Origin: Odiellus spinosus
Taxonomy: Eukaryota; Arthropoda; Arachnida; Opiliones; Phalangiidae
Length of the DNA stretch: 64,000 bases
Reading direction: 5' to 3'
NCBI GenBank assembly: GCA_963920705.1
Contig: OY987225.1
Location: 34,325,458-34,389,457 of the forward strand
Shown: piece after piece, positions 22,770 to 35,080 of the stretch
How the letters are laid out: every line of letters begins with the position of its first letter
Numbering within the stretch: the stretch's first letter is position 1
Program-made: the position numbers and the translations under genes
The notes under the pieces: model-generated
The model's input: the letters and a program-made list of their open reading frames with translations, nothing else
Told to the model about the DNA's origin: nothing
The model's database searches: none

Positions 22770-23635
22770 TAAGAAATTACATGATAAAAGCATACGCGGA
22801 TTGATACACAATATTAAGGGTTCTATTTTCTTAAAATTAATATATGGTATGTCTATTTTCTTCACGAAATAAATTACAAGCATATATGTCTTTAGCCCCC
22901 CTCCCCCCAAAAAAAAAGGTCTATCCAGAAAGTTTTTACGACGTAAAAGAAAGTCGGATATTGTTACCCTTTCCCATCCAATTAATTATAAATTAATAAA
23001 AAAAAACTTTTCAGTGCAGTGGGGGTAAGAGTATATATATATATATCCAATTCCGTGGGGTGGCGAGGGGAGGGGCATGTGCCCCCTCTCATATCCTCTT
23101 TTAATAGAATAGAAGCGAGGTTATAAAAAAACAGAAATTTCCCATACAGAACACTATCTATATATATATATATATATATAAGAGGGGGGGGCGAAGAAGG
23201 GTAGGGCGAGAGGGTGGGCGAGAGCCGCGGCGTGGTAATAAGAAAGTTATATAGGCGTAAAAACGAAAATGGCCAATATAAGATCGACAGCCAGGTAACC
23301 AGCTAAAGGGGGTTAAACAGAGAGAGAGAAGAGGGTGACGGGGTATTTTTCCCAATTTCCGGATGCCCGAGAATTGTCCAGCGCCTTTCATTTTTTGCCC
23401 CCCCCCTTCCCCATATCCCCTCCACCATCACTTCCTTCAGTCTCCAAGACTAAAAGCCTAGTTCACACAATTGACTGGAATTTTATTTTACACGAAGAAG
23501 TTTTCTAATATCTTGGAATAGATAACTAAGTAAATTGTAGGATTAGGTTTAGATGACGAAATATTATAACTTTGTGTATAATATTGCCGGTCGTTGCCAG
23601 CTAGGGGGTTGCGCTTCTAATTCAAGTTGTATATT
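22770..23635. other. Unassigned DNA with TA microsatellites and G/C runs
   Basis: TA repeats at about 23033-23046 and 23157-23180, an 8-G run at 23184-23191 and a 9-C run at 23398-23406. The minus-strand frame at 23158-23391 runs through the TA repeat and is not a gene. Confidence 0.5.
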
Positions 23636-24205
23636 AGTCATGATTTAATCAGTATTTGGAACATTTTTCATGATTAAAATAAATATTTCAAACGTTTTTC
23701 ATGATTTAATCAACATTTCCAATGTTTTCTTCGATTTAATCAGTATTTGGAACATTTTTTCATGATTAAAATCAACATTTCAAACTTTTTTCATGATTTA
23801 ATCAAAGTGTTCTACTTTTTCATGATTAAAATCAACATTTCAAACGTTTTTTATGATTAAAATCAACATTTCAAACGTTTTTTATGATTAAAATCAATAT
23901 TTCAAACATTTTTCATGATTAAAATCAACATTTCAAACATTCCTCATGATTAAAATCAAAGTGTTCTACGTTTCTCATGATTAAATCAAAATGTTCTACG
24001 TTTCTCATGATTAAATCAAAATGTTCTACGTTTCTCATGATTAAATCAAAATGTTCTACGTTTCTCATGATTAAATCAATATTTCCAATATTTTCAACGA
24101 CAAATCAACATTTTCATAGTGTTCTGTGACTTAAAATCAATATGTTCAGCGTTTTTCATGATTTATTCAATATATTTAAACGTTTCGGTGATATTACCAA
24201 TATTT
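23636..24205. repeat. 30-bp minisatellite (CATGATTAAATCA)
   Basis: About eighteen units of TTTCTCATGATTAAATCAAA + ATGTTCTACG and diverged relatives. The last, most regular block (about 23945-24075) is nearly identical. Each fresh unit contains the dyad TGATT-A-AATCA. Confidence 0.92.
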
Positions 24206-26340
24206 TCTAAGCCTGTCTGAACTATGAAGCTACCATTGGACATTGTGGTCTAAAAATGTGTGTGAACCTATAACTGGACAATACGTCTTATAATACAAAC
24301 AGTATAGAAAAGTCGTCAGAGGAGAGAGTGTGTGTGGTGTGGGGGCGATTGCAATTTCGACGAGCCAGAGCCTTCCTATCCATATTTGCAAAAACCCTAG
24401 TACCATAGATAGGCCTTGGCAGTTCGGGCTAGTCACCTTCGAGTTACCGAGTATGATGTATTAGCTCTTAGACAAGATCTAGCTAGACTCTCAGTACGGG
24501 TTGCCACCATCGGAATAAAGAAAGAGCCGAGAGAAGGAAGAGCTTCAAAGAGGGTGGACTAAAATTACGCCAATATTGTACCACCGATACTAAAAATATA
24601 GGCACGTATGGGTTCGAGAGATGAGGGGAAAAACTGAAGAGGCTAAGGTAGAAGAATATCTATCCACTTAAGAAATTGGGTCTAACCTCTACGAGCGACA
24701 ATAGGAGAAGGGGCCAAGAATAGGTCACCTACACTCCAGATACCCGGGCGTATAATGACACCAACCCCCGTTGCCAATATATACAGATTAGAGGTTGCGT
24801 GTAAGACTGGAGTACAAAGCGTTAGAAAAACCAAGTCTCTTTCAAAAATAAGGTCTTAGCACTTGGTCACTAAATTCGAAGTTAAAAATCTAGTTGTCGA
24901 AATTTTATCTTTTAATTCCTAAGACCTAATTATTTAAACTAACCATTGGTCAGTCACAACCTAGGAAAGGATATAAATTATCATTGGAAAACCTCGATTA
25001 TCTATGGAAATTTCGGTCTCTACCAAGTCTGTATTTTATAAACATTTGAATTAAAAAAAAAATTTAATTTTAAGTAGGACCCATTATGACTATATGATTT
25101 TTGCTGAAAATTCTCGCCTAACTTTTGCTGTACAATTTTAGTTGTACAAATCGGTCGATGGTGCGATAATGTTGAATCAGCAAAAGTTGTACAACTTTTG
25201 ATATTTCGCGATCAGTTGTACAAAAAAATATATTAGTAGTAAACGAAATTAAAATTCGGAAGAAATAGACTAAACTTGAATATTAAAAATATCATAAACT
25301 AAATTTTAACTTTAACTTAAATCAACTTTAATTAATCTAAGTATTAAACACGTGACAATCATATTTAACTTATACTGCAGATCTATGGATCTGCAGTAAA
25401 CTCGTAAGAATACTAAAGATACGAGATACTATAAGAATAGAAGCGTGACCTTTACAAGAGGTTGCGTTGTATACGGAAGCTATAAGATCATCTCAGTTCC
25501 AGAATTCAATACGTGGAGGAAACTAGAAAAGTAATAACCTCTATATAACCAGAATCATATGAAAAAAAAACAAAAGTAAAGCCTCAAACGCGTTGAAATC
25601 TCGTAATGAACAATTCATCCTTTATCCATAAGTTGATCTCACTGCGAAAATACGAAGAAAAAAGCCTAAATACGATAAGTATTTAACTTCGTATCAATCG
25701 CATTCTCAACTGGGATAACAATGTCTCCTTTTACAAGAAGAGTGTCTCAGGAAATGAGTGTTACAGGCGCCCTGGTTGGCTTTTCCGTAACTGACCTTCC
25801 CCATATTTTTTTGGTGTTGGTTTGAGATGGGGGATCGACTCCTTTAATATTGACCTTTGACGACGTGTTAGTGCCATAGTGCCAACGACCTAAAGCATCG
25901 TGTAGCGAGTGTACTATACCAGCTATGGGAAGAATACACTCCCTTTTTTATTCCCTTATATATATTTATATAGCCCTTTTTCTTTCGTTATAGCCTTAGT
26001 GGCGCGTTAACACTATCATAGGGATTGAGGTCTTCGGATGAAAACAATAAAAAAACAATGGAAATATTGTTTAAATTCAAAATTAATTTAAAAACGCCAT
26101 AATATTTCAATTTTGCAGCAGGATTCCTTGATTTTTTTCTAGTTTTACTAGCGAATTTTTATTGATAATGATATTTCCAGGTGCAAAAAATGTTTAAAAA
26201 ACATTATTTAAATTATTTGGTTCATAATTTTCGATTCAAGGTTTTTCCTTTGAAAGCATTGAAATTCTCCGATATTTAAATTTATTCTAAGTTTGTAATA
26301 TTTTTAGATTAATTTGCATAAACCTTTTTTTTTTATAAAA
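24206..26340. other. Unassigned DNA, 2.1 kb, with a perfect palindrome
   Basis: Single-copy by eye and closer to average composition between 24206 and 24840. A perfect hairpin with 11-bp arms and a 4-base loop (arm TACTGCAGATC) lies at 25373-25398. GCTGTACAATTTTAG and AGTTGTACAACTTTT words near 25120-25210 form imperfect inverted repeats. No gene recognised. Confidence 0.45.
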
Positions 26341-26342
26341 TA

Positions 26343-26747
26343 CAGGGTGTTTCGAAAATGGTGGTAGGACCGAGCTCCAGTGGGTTCTATGGGTCATTTT
26401 AAGACGAAAATGTTCTATGACGTTTTGTCGTACGGGGCACCGTTAAAGAGTTACGAAATGAATCATGCGCGGATGACCCCTTATCGTACATTAATAAACG
26501 TATACTCAATGATAAAATACGATTAATTATTTTGCTGGTTTTTTAAACGCACGCGCTTGATAAAAATAAAATTTTATCATTGAGTATACGTTTATTAATG
26601 TACGATAAGGGGTCATCCGTAAATGAGTCATTTCGTAACTCTTTAACGGCGCCCCCGTACGACAAAACGTCATAGAACATTTTAGTCTTAAAATGACCCA
26701 TAGAACCCACTGGAGCTCGGTCCTACCACCATTTTCGAAACACCCTG
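26343..26747. mobile_element. Mariner-like foldback MITE with TA duplication
   Basis: A 405-bp near-perfect palindrome: arms of about 180 bp with termini CAGGGTGTTTCGAAAATGG and CCATTTTCGAAACACCCTG around a centre at about 26525-26570. TA flanks both ends (26341-26342 and 26748-26749). TA duplication and a CAGGGTG start fit Tc1/mariner-type MITEs. Few arm mismatches imply a fairly young copy. Non-coding. Confidence 0.9.
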
Positions 26748-26749
26748 TA

Positions 26750-28155
26750 TACTACATATATTTCAAAAGGTTTGAACTTAAAAAAATTTACATAAAATGT
26801 AATATTAAAAATCAAGATCTGTCATACTTAATTCCTGGAAATATTTACTTAATATAACGACTAAAAAATTTGACCAATCACTGCACTGACAGCAATGACG
26901 TAACGGTACCATTCTAACAACTTCCTACCGGTACATAAAGATTATTTTTAATTCGAGGATCTATCGGGACATCAATCTTGTCCCCCCGCCCCCCCCCCCC
27001 CCCAAAGAAACGGAGGGGGTGTGAGGAAAGGGGATCGACTAATCTTAATCAAAGTTCCCCCCTCCAACTCCAGAACACGCCCGTAATTAAAACCAAACAA
27101 GCTTTATTACATCATATCTGATTAATTAATCAAAGGACATACTAATTAAGTAGTGATCAATTAACACGTAATACATATTTGACCGGAGTTGATACTAGAA
27201 CCCCCTTCCCTCGATTCCATCGGAAGGTTGGGGTGAAAGATTCCCCCCTCGTGCCCCAGAATCTTTTTTTACATTCTACCCCCAAACCCCCTCTCTAGCT
27301 TTCTCATTTAATCCCCCCTCCCTCCCTCTGCTACCAGCTTTGACTGATTTTTTTTTTTTCTCGGCTAAGCAACGATGCCTTCGGGTCCTAGAGTCTGTTC
27401 ATGTTAATATTAAGAATAAGCTTTAAAGCTATAAAGGCCAAATTTCTAATTCAAGATAGGGATAAGAACTTCGGATCACATTGGGTTTAGAGTGGTTTCC
27501 ACGCTTAGATCTTACGAATCTAATCAAAGAGATACTGGGATCCCTTAGGTTTGAAATTTAAAGTGATAGTTGCCACAAAATTTTGGAATAAAACTAATTA
27601 GGACAAATAATAATTTAAATAAAAAATTAATTTACGCGTGTATTAAAATTTCCGAAAACATTTTTTCGAAATTAGTCTTTTCAAATATCTTGATTTGAAT
27701 TAAATTTAAAAATGATTTAAAATAACGTTTAAGTCTTAGTTTTATTATGTCGTTAATTCTTTCAATTAAATTCTATCGCGTAGTTATTTTAAACAAAGTT
27801 TAATAATTTACAATGTTCGGACTTCAGTAAATTTTCCCCTGGAAGGTGCAATAGGTTGGGCTTCACCCTGAACACCGAAGCGCGAAGATTGGAACACTTT
27901 TACAGGGGCTAAACCAATTTATTCACATCAACGTGTCCGGGATTTTTCACGCGTTTTCGCTAGTTTAATATTATTTTAATTAACCTAAAAATGTATCTAT
28001 TTAATCATTAATAAAGTGAAATATTCAAATTAAATTCAAATACGATTTTTATATCGGAAATTAATAAAATGTCACGCGCCAAATTTTATTTTATTTCAAA
28101 CGAAATAAAAACGAGCGCGTGAATTTCATTTTTTTAATCGGATGTTGGCTCGTTT
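26750..28155. other. Unassigned DNA with C15 run
   Basis: Fifteen C at 26989-27003 next to another six, and a 13-T run near 27348. CG-rich words (TCACGCG, GAGCGCGTGAA) begin after 27940 and lead into the 58-bp duplication. No gene recognised. Confidence 0.45.
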
Positions 28156-28274
28156 CACGCGCTTGACGTCACGAGGGGAATAATTTTGTTTTCGGTTTAG
28201 CGCGAGATTTGAGCACGCGCTTGACGTCACGAGGGGAATAATTTCATCATTTCCAGTTTAGCGCGAGATTTGAG
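28156..28274. repeat. Two-copy 58-bp direct repeat with TGACGTCA
   Basis: CACGCGCTTGACGTCACGAG begins at 28156 and 28214; both copies end in TTTAGCGCGAGATTTGAG. Each carries a perfect TGACGTCA palindrome. Confidence 0.88.
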
Positions 28275-28998
28275 ATCGTCTTCGAATTTAATTCGTAACT
28301 TTTCTACTTATGTTCCGATTTGGACGTAATTTGGAGCATTTGAAAGATCTAAATCTAGTCTACTCAAATATATATAGACCGTTATTAATCAAAATGTGAA
28401 AAATCCACGAAACCCGACCTTTATCAATCCCTATTCATTAATATCATTCACCCTCATTTCGTGGACGAAACTTATCATTCTCGGAACTTAAAGCAATACG
28501 TTTGGAAGGCGGAAGACGACCCGATCTCAATCTCGAGACTTCCTATAATATTAACCCTGGAAACTTAACACCAGTTCATTCGATCTAATTACGCGAACGA
28601 GCTACAGACGCGCTGGCGGCCGAGATCAATGCCTACGCTACCCCCTATCTCCGCCCCCATTCACCCCCGCAAATTTAGCCCCACCCTCCGTTCCCCTTAA
28701 GTCTTCCAACTTCTCTACTTTCACTCTCGGATGGAAGCGCTAACGCCAATATCAAAAAATCGATGTCGCTCCTAAAATCAATAACTAACTTTAGTATGAA
28801 CATTAAGAAAAAGAAGTCCAGGGTGGTGGGAAGGGGGGATTAGTGGGGGGAAACACCCCAGTGTCGCGCTACTACGGGGTGAAAGACTGAGGGAGGAAGG
28901 GGGTTTGAGAACGGGATGTGCCAATACGACTAATAGACAAAAAAAGGAAAATATATAAAAAATTCAGGGAAAAAACCAGGCTATCTTACGATATATTT
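28275..28998. other. Unassigned DNA
   Basis: Pyrimidine-rich between 28620 and 28720, G-rich between 28820 and 28920. No gene or repeat unit recognised. Confidence 0.45.
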
Positions 28999-29340
28999 AA
29001 TTACAACCTTAGAATGGTTGAAAATTATCATTAGAAAAGTGATTTTATAATGGAATTTAAGGCTTTTTTAAACTCGTAATTAATAATAAATATATATTAA
29101 ATTACAACCTAAGAATGGATTAAATTAAATTTTAAAAATAAAGAGCTTATTATGGTTAAATACTATTTAATTACAACCTTAGAATGGTTGCAAATTATCA
29201 TTAGAAAAGTGATTTTATAATGGAATTTAAGGCTTTTTTAAACTCGTAATAATAAATATATATTAGATTACAATCTAAGAATGGATAAAATTCATTTTTA
29301 AAAATAACGCGCTTATTATGGTTAAATATAACCAACTTAG
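28999..29340. repeat. Two-copy 170-bp tandem duplication
   Basis: TTAATTACAACCTTAGAATG begins near 28999 and again near 29169; the copies stay alike through AGTGATTTTATAATGGAATT and AAACTCGTAAT. The second copy runs into ATTATCCACGAATCCTCG, a phrase shared with TTAA elements. Confidence 0.88.
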
Positions 29341-29436
29341 GTGGCAAATAATTATCCACGAATCCTCGTTAAGCCTAATTTAATTATATTATTATATTTC
29401 TTATTAATCGATAAAGAGATAGAAAAATCATGTTTT

Positions 29437-29456
29437 TTACTTCATTACCCCTTTAA
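29437..29456. mobile_element. Lone right end of a TTAA-type element
   Basis: TTTACTTCATTACCCCTTTAA matches the family's right end. The phrase CCACGAATCCTCGTTAAGCC at 29357-29376 occurs in diverged form in the copies at 1650 and 36697. The left part seems to have been replaced by, or expanded into, the 170-bp duplication. Confidence 0.5.
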
Positions 29457-30255
29457 GTACATCTACATTATTATAAATACTACTTTAACAAGACATTAAA
29501 TTTAACATTTGAGTATAATTCCGCAATTAGCTTTAACTTCATTGCAAACTTATCTTGTTTAAAATATATCCCCAAATTTTTTCTTTTATTTAAAAATGGA
29601 CCTTTTTCTATCTGTAGCCACTCTCTCCTTTTCTCTCCTCTCTTGGAAATTCGATTTGATTTGAAGTAGCCAATTGAATTACCAGACACTTCCCCTTAGT
29701 TGGGGAAAGAGGGGATTGGGGGGTAGCTAGAACTTTAAGTTAATAAGCCCCACAACATAAAGGGGGGGTACTCGCCTAAATGAATTAAAAAATGATTCAA
29801 TGATTCATTACACACGTTTCTATCTATTCACTATACTCCAACTAATATACAGTTCGTCAAAAACTAATTTTAAAATAGTATACTACTTCTATTTCAAACA
29901 GATTTATCATTATGTATAAATCCGCCTTAATATCCGCTTTATTGACAATTACTTTCAAACAACATATACTTATTTTCGAGAGGATTTGACATAATGGAGA
30001 AAAACTAAGGCGGAAGGATACGTAATACTAAATCTATTACAGAAGGAAATAGTCTTTTGAATGTTCATCAAAGTTTATTTATAGATTTTTTCATTCTATG
30101 AAATGGTAGGGACATGGATTAAAATTAATAGGATTCAGTCATCAAAAGGGGGGGGGGAGATAGGGGTAATAGGAGGAAAAAGGGGAGGAGCTAACGTCAT
30201 TAACGAATTATTGATAGAATTAAATTATATTTTAATTCGTAATCATTACTAATGC
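29457..30255. other. Unassigned AT-rich DNA
   Basis: Ten G at 30148-30157. AAAACTAAGGCGGAAGGATACG near 30001 recurs in related form near 34380, 34570, 34700 and 49900, an interspersed sequence I cannot classify. Confidence 0.4.
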
Positions 30256-30592
30256 CAGAAGTAGATGAAACCCTCCTTTGAAGTCTACTACTCTAATGTT
30301 CCACATAGCGCTCCTCTCTGTATGGGTAAAATTCACAATTTTACGAGATCGGAGGGGTCCTACTTCATCCCCCCTGTCTACGGAAAATTGGAAATTCTCT
30401 CTCTCCACAAACGACGACGTTTTTTTGACGAACTCCGAGGCTGCTAGAGATATTCGGTGGACGAACTCCCGCTCCGAAAATATCTACCGTTAGGAGGCGT
30501 ACGAATCGCGCTTTTTGAAACTAACCCATACAGAGAGGGGTAAACAAGACCAGGGAGTAATAGACTTCAAAGGAGGGTTTCATCTACTTCTG
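30256..30592 (+). mobile_element. CAGAAG-family MITE, copy C (7-bp TSD CTAATGC)
   Basis: A 337-bp element whose first 38 bases match the reverse complement of its last 38 with one difference (CAGAAGTAGATGAAACCC...). A second inverted block, CCTCTCTGTATGGG, follows in both arms. CTAATGC directly flanks both ends. The interior contains the hairpin GTAAAATT-CAC-AATTTTAC. The overlapping 60- and 71-codon frames recur in copy D only because the DNA is repeated. Confidence 0.95.
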
Positions 30593-30917
30593 CTAATGCT
30601 TGGAGATTATATAACTTTTATTAATTGAATATATTGGATTTTATTCTTATATAATATACTTATAATCACTGAAATTAACTTATGTAATTAAAAATTCTGG
30701 TTTTTATCCAAAAACGTCAATTTTTCATAGAAATTGAGTTCAAATACAGGTATTAATATTTTTAAAGGCAAACTTGGAGCTAAAAATTTAATTGAATTTA
30801 TTTTCGGTATCACAGTGTCAAAAAACATATGCCAGAATTTTTTCTGAATTTTTTGACACGTTTACGATGTTTTAATTAATTTCTTAGTAATTTTTGAATA
30901 AAAGTAGAAATAAAATA
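30593..30917. other. Unassigned AT-rich DNA
   Basis: No feature recognised. Confidence 0.5.
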
Positions 30918-31086
30918 GGACCAATCATATTATTTCAGCCTTCAACAGTGCTTGTAATGAAGTAACATAAATAATAGGGTGGCGTTTGTGGACAAGGTAT
31001 TAGGCATCAATCGCGGGCCTATTCTTTTAATGTTAAGACAAGACATTACAAGCGCTGTTGAAGCCTGAAATAAATATGATTGGTCC
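30918..31086. mobile_element. Foldback MITE with GGACCAATCATA termini
   Basis: Arms 30918-30960 and 31044-31086 are inverted (GGACCAATCATATTATTTCA... and ...TGAAATAAATATGATTGGTCC), 169 bp in all. No clean target duplication is visible, so the superfamily is open. Each terminus is a CCAAT-type motif. Confidence 0.75.
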
Positions 31087-31587
31087 AAAATTTATATCTT
31101 ATATAGAAATTTTAACCAAACTTTTTAATTTTTCTAAATCTAATATATATTAGAAGTTAATTCCACCTTCGAAAATCAATACTGATTTATTCTATATTAT
31201 CGAATAACGGGTAGAAATCCCAGACTTATTAAACGCGTATTCTAATTGAAGATTAAATTTGAAATGAACTTTAAATTTGAATCGAGCCAGATCGAACTTT
31301 TAAGTTTCGAGAGAGCAATTTATTTAATGTTTTATTTTGTCATTCTTATATTTGAAAGGATGTGGGGGGTTTTGGTTGGTCCTTTTGTGTTTCGTGGCGC
31401 CACCTGGTCCCCTAATTAAAGGGGGCTACTAAAACACGATTTTTTATCCCACCCCCTTACTACTCGGAAAAAAAAAGAATGGTTACAATTCAGTTTGAAA
31501 GTTCAATACCGGTAATTAACGTTATTTATTTCTCAACTGGTTGCGATCAAACGCAGAAGCGTTAAAGACATGTTTCTTACGAAGGTT
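31087..31587. other. Unassigned DNA
   Basis: A GC-richer patch at 31360-31425 holds no frame of interest. No gene recognised. Confidence 0.45.
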
Positions 31588-32095
31588 TTAAAGGGAGAAT
31601 TAAGTGTAAAAAGAAATTATTTTTAATATATTAATTTAAAAATATCACAAATAAAATTGGATATTTAATTTTTATGTTAATTTAAGGTTGTGAAGCCTTT
31701 TTTAATTGGAAAGAATCACGTGTTAATTACTTCACCCAATCAACAGCGTTCATGAATTAACATTTATAGAATTAGGATTGACGTAAATTAAAAATTAATT
31801 TAAATATTATATTATAAATAAAAATTAATTTTGCCATTTTTGGAAAAATTTTAAATAAAAATTCCCCGCTATACTACGTCATCGCCTTATGGTCACGTGA
31901 TTTCGCTGTCGTTTTCGCGCGGTCTGTTTCGTAAAGGTACTTAATTCGCATCAAATCAACTATCTTTCGTACCAAAATTAATTAAATTAGGTATTAGAAA
32001 TAATCTACGTCATATATTGCGAAAAAACCTATATATTATTACGTAGTGAAGTAGTAATTAAATTTAAAAAACTTTACAGTTCATTCTCCCTTTAA
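31588..32095 (+). mobile_element. TTAA-type element with CGCGCGGTCT core, copy 6
   Basis: The left end TTAAAGGGAGAATTAA and the right end GTTCATTCTCCCTTTAA enclose 508 bp. A conserved core at about 31888-31970 includes GGTCACGTGATTTCG, TTTTCGCGCGGTCTGTTTCG and GTACTTAAT. The core and its distance from the left end (about 325 bp) are shared with 42107-42658; a reverse copy is at 37862-38017. Non-coding. Confidence 0.75.
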
Positions 32096-32734
32096 AAAAA
32101 TAACATTTGAAGGTCATACTAATTAGACACGTCAAAAAGAGATATATACAAATTACACTTAAATACGCTCGAGTCAAGGAACAAAAAATATATACCCCTA
32201 TATATTCTTTTAAAAGACCCTTTTTAAAAAAAGAAAAAAAAAACGCCTAATCAACTTCTTTCGAATTTAATATATATTAAATATATCTACGGTGTAATGA
32301 TTAATAGAGACGAAGCTATAGCTATAACTATAGATTAGATTCTATCCTAATATTGGTCTTATTACGGATATTAACGCGAACGCGTCGAGTTGTATAGGAA
32401 ATTGGGGGGTTTTGGAAAATTCACCTTGAGTGTGTTAATTACATTTTTTGTACACACGATCTCGAGGAAGGGGAGTTTAAGTCGGCCGGCAACTCTTCGT
32501 AATTACTAAGATAATCAAGTTGCAGTTTGAGCATTTAAAAACGACGCCATTCGACAGAAAAACACAGAATGGGAAGACGGGGATGAAATATCTTTGAAAA
32601 ACAGAATTACTAAGGAGGGTGGCTAGCTTTAAGGATGCCCTCAGTTACCTACACGTTACATACATTACATTAAGGCGCTGGATATAAGATTGTTCGCATT
32701 TATTGGTTCTTAAAATAAATCAAATAAAAGTAGA
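32096..32734. other. Unassigned DNA
   Basis: AT-rich with TATATA words; no gene or repeat recognised. Confidence 0.45.
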
Positions 32735-33117
32735 CAGGGTTGGCACAGTTTTTTCAGATTCAAATTCCCTGACTTTTGCAGGTTTTTCCCTGACCTTTTC
32801 CAACGATTTTCCCTGACCGTTTCGGCTAATATTACACAATTTTTAAGCTTTTATTGTTTTATATAATCGCGTTGGCCAAACTGCAGGCGTATCTTTGTTC
32901 TAATCTATACAACTGACACGCCGTCAGCTGAGAATCTTTTCCGCGGATAATGATTGCAATTTCCTGGAAGCTTCCTGAAAGATCTTTAAATTCCCTGACT
33001 TTTCAAATTATCTCAAAATTCCCTGACTTTTTAAAATATCTTAAAATTCCCTGACTTTTTAAAATATCTTAATATTCCCTGACTTTTAACTGTTTTCCTT
33101 GACCTGTGGCAGTCCTG
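32735..33117 (+). mobile_element. CAGGGTTG element, copy 2
   Basis: A 383-bp copy from CAGGGTTGGCACAG to TGTGGCAGTCCTG. The core around 32870-32966 matches copies 1 and 3 closely. Only about three 28-bp units follow, against about fifteen in copy 1. GTAGA lies directly outside both ends, a possible 5-bp duplication; an 8-bp hAT-type duplication is not seen. Confidence 0.82.
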
Positions 33118-33712
33118 GTAGAGCTCAGAAATAGATAATGAAGAACTTGGAATTTTTTCAGATATTTAAATCTCTGATAAATTAATTGTTATTTAATTAT
33201 AACCGATAATTATTATCAAATGAATATGAATTATCCGGAGATAAAGTGTTAAAGCTTGATTAATAAACAAATTACGCGTTTATTCAAACGGATATAATTA
33301 AAAATACGACGTTTCTCGAAATACGTGTAATTTTAATCTGAATTGAAATTGACAGCCTATCATATCTTCCCCCATATAACTTAAATGCGAATAAAACTCT
33401 GAAATATCAATAATGGGAATTCACGTTAGTGGTGAAAAAAATATAACGGGGGGAAAAATAGGGGGAAAACTACTACTACGAAGAGAAAGAGAGAGGAATT
33501 AAAAATGAATTCGTGCATTAATATATGGCCTCCCTTCCCCACAATCGTTTCTATATGTTTTTCCGTGAACAATTTTAATTCGGGCCTTAGTCGCGGCGGC
33601 GGACACGTTTAATTGTTGCTTTCTCTCGTTTTTTTCGATTGACTTTTCATGACTAATTCCACCCCCTTTAACTACCGGCTGCCTTAATCACCGACCCCCA
33701 CCGCTACACCCT
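33118..33712. other. Unassigned DNA
   Basis: Contains purine-rich (33430-33500) and pyrimidine-rich (33600-33720) stretches. No gene recognised. Confidence 0.45.
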
Positions 33713-34010
33713 CCCTTTACCTTCGCGAAATCGGGGAGAAACAAAATTAACAATATTTAAGTTCAGTTCGTACCATTAACAAAGCGAGTGCGTACACCAT
33801 TTGGTTATAGTTCTAAAGAGATACTGTCACCAATATTTCATCCAATCAAAATTGAATCACTACAACCTCCCTTTACATTTTACTTTCGCGAAATCGGGGA
33901 GAAACAAAATTAACAATATTTAAGTTCAGTTCGTACCATTAATACCATTTGGTTATAGTTTTAAAGAGATACTGTCACCAATATATCATCCAATCAAAAT
34001 TGAATTTCAG
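33713..34010. repeat. Two-copy 173-bp tandem duplication
   Basis: TCGCGAAATCGGGGAGAAAC begins at 33723 and 33896, and both copies run to ATCCAATCAAAATTGAAT. The duplicated segment includes a TTAA-type left end AAAGAGATACTGTCACC, so the duplication postdates that insertion. The second copy lacks a 17-bp AAAGCGAGTGCGTACAC-type stretch. Confidence 0.9.
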
Positions 34011-34338
34011 AAATAGTATTTGTTAAAAATAAATTTCAAAATAATTAATAAGTTTTACGTCATCATGATTAAGCGGTTATTAAAAATATGGTACCATTAA
34101 CGCAGTCTTCTTCGCGAAAGTACTTAATTTAAATACTTTTAATTTTAAATTTTTTAATTAATGTCATTAATCGTAAAAATTAAATTAAAATTAACCTAGA
34201 GGTGTAATTTAGGCTTAGCAATAGAAGCTATATTAAAAACCCCTAGGAGTTATATTTTGAATATTGGTATTTAATAATATAAAAGAATTTAAATATATAT
34301 TTCATAAAAATTAGAAAAAGGTGTCAGTATCACTTTAA
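33961..34338. mobile_element. TTAA-type MITE, ACTGTCACC subfamily, copy 7
   Basis: The left end TTAAAGAGATACTGTCACC pairs with the right end GGTGTCAGTATCACTTTAA; 378 bp with TTAA edges. The same ends occur diverged at 42107 and 44653. The left end also appears at 33813 because of the local duplication. Confidence 0.7.
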
Positions 34339-35080
34339 AACAAAATTATATTCAATTAGAGTTTGCGTTAAGATAAAAACTACGGCGGATTAATAAATAA
34401 TATTAAAGCAATATTTAAAAAAAGTAGTTTAAGACGATTCCTATTGACCGAAGAATTATAAAACATACCTTTCGTATATGGTATAAAATCAAATTGAAAA
34501 TTATATAAAAATCACTATATATTTCAGCTTAAACTTCCAAAAGGCGTTAACAATATTGTGGAAACTATGGCGGAATGGTACATAATGTTAAAACAATATA
34601 AGAGTAAAAAAAGTACCTAATTTCATCTTGAACTCGAAAATATATTTAATTTATATATAATATATATTATTTTATATTCAAGGTTGTCAAAAGGTATATA
34701 ATCTAAGGCGAACGAATACTTAATGTTAAACCCCATAGAAAATAAATAGATCGAGTCAAGGGTATAAGAAGTATTTAAAAACTTGTAACATAATATCGTG
34801 ACGTATCGTGGAAAAACACAATGGTTTAGTTGGAAGACTCAAATAGTAGATGATTGGCGATCATAGCGCCGCTAATTACAAGCTTCTAACGAAATATATA
34901 TTACAGAAGAGCGAATGGCTAGCGTTGAGTAGGGCCTGTCAAAAATATAAAGTTAAAATCACGCCGCAAATTTCTAATAAGAATTTAATTGTTATCTCCT
35001 TGGGAATATTAAATACAATATCAAAAAAATGATTCTTTCTCCCAATCACCCACAAAAACACTATTTAAACTCTAAAAGGA
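34339..35080. other. AT-rich DNA with diverged GGCGGA-type repeats
   Basis: Related phrases (ACTACGGCGGATTAATAA, ACTATGGCGGAATGGTACAT, CTAAGGCGAACGAATAC), each followed by TAATGTTAAA or a variant, recur near 34380, 34565 and 34700: three decayed copies of an unknown repeat. A 60-codon ATG frame at 34850-35032 has ordinary composition but no recognised family and no supporting context. Confidence 0.4.

Noticed and set aside
34850..35032. 60-codon ATG frame with ordinary composition
   Set aside because: No recognised family, no promoter or splice context, and frames of this size are expected by chance.
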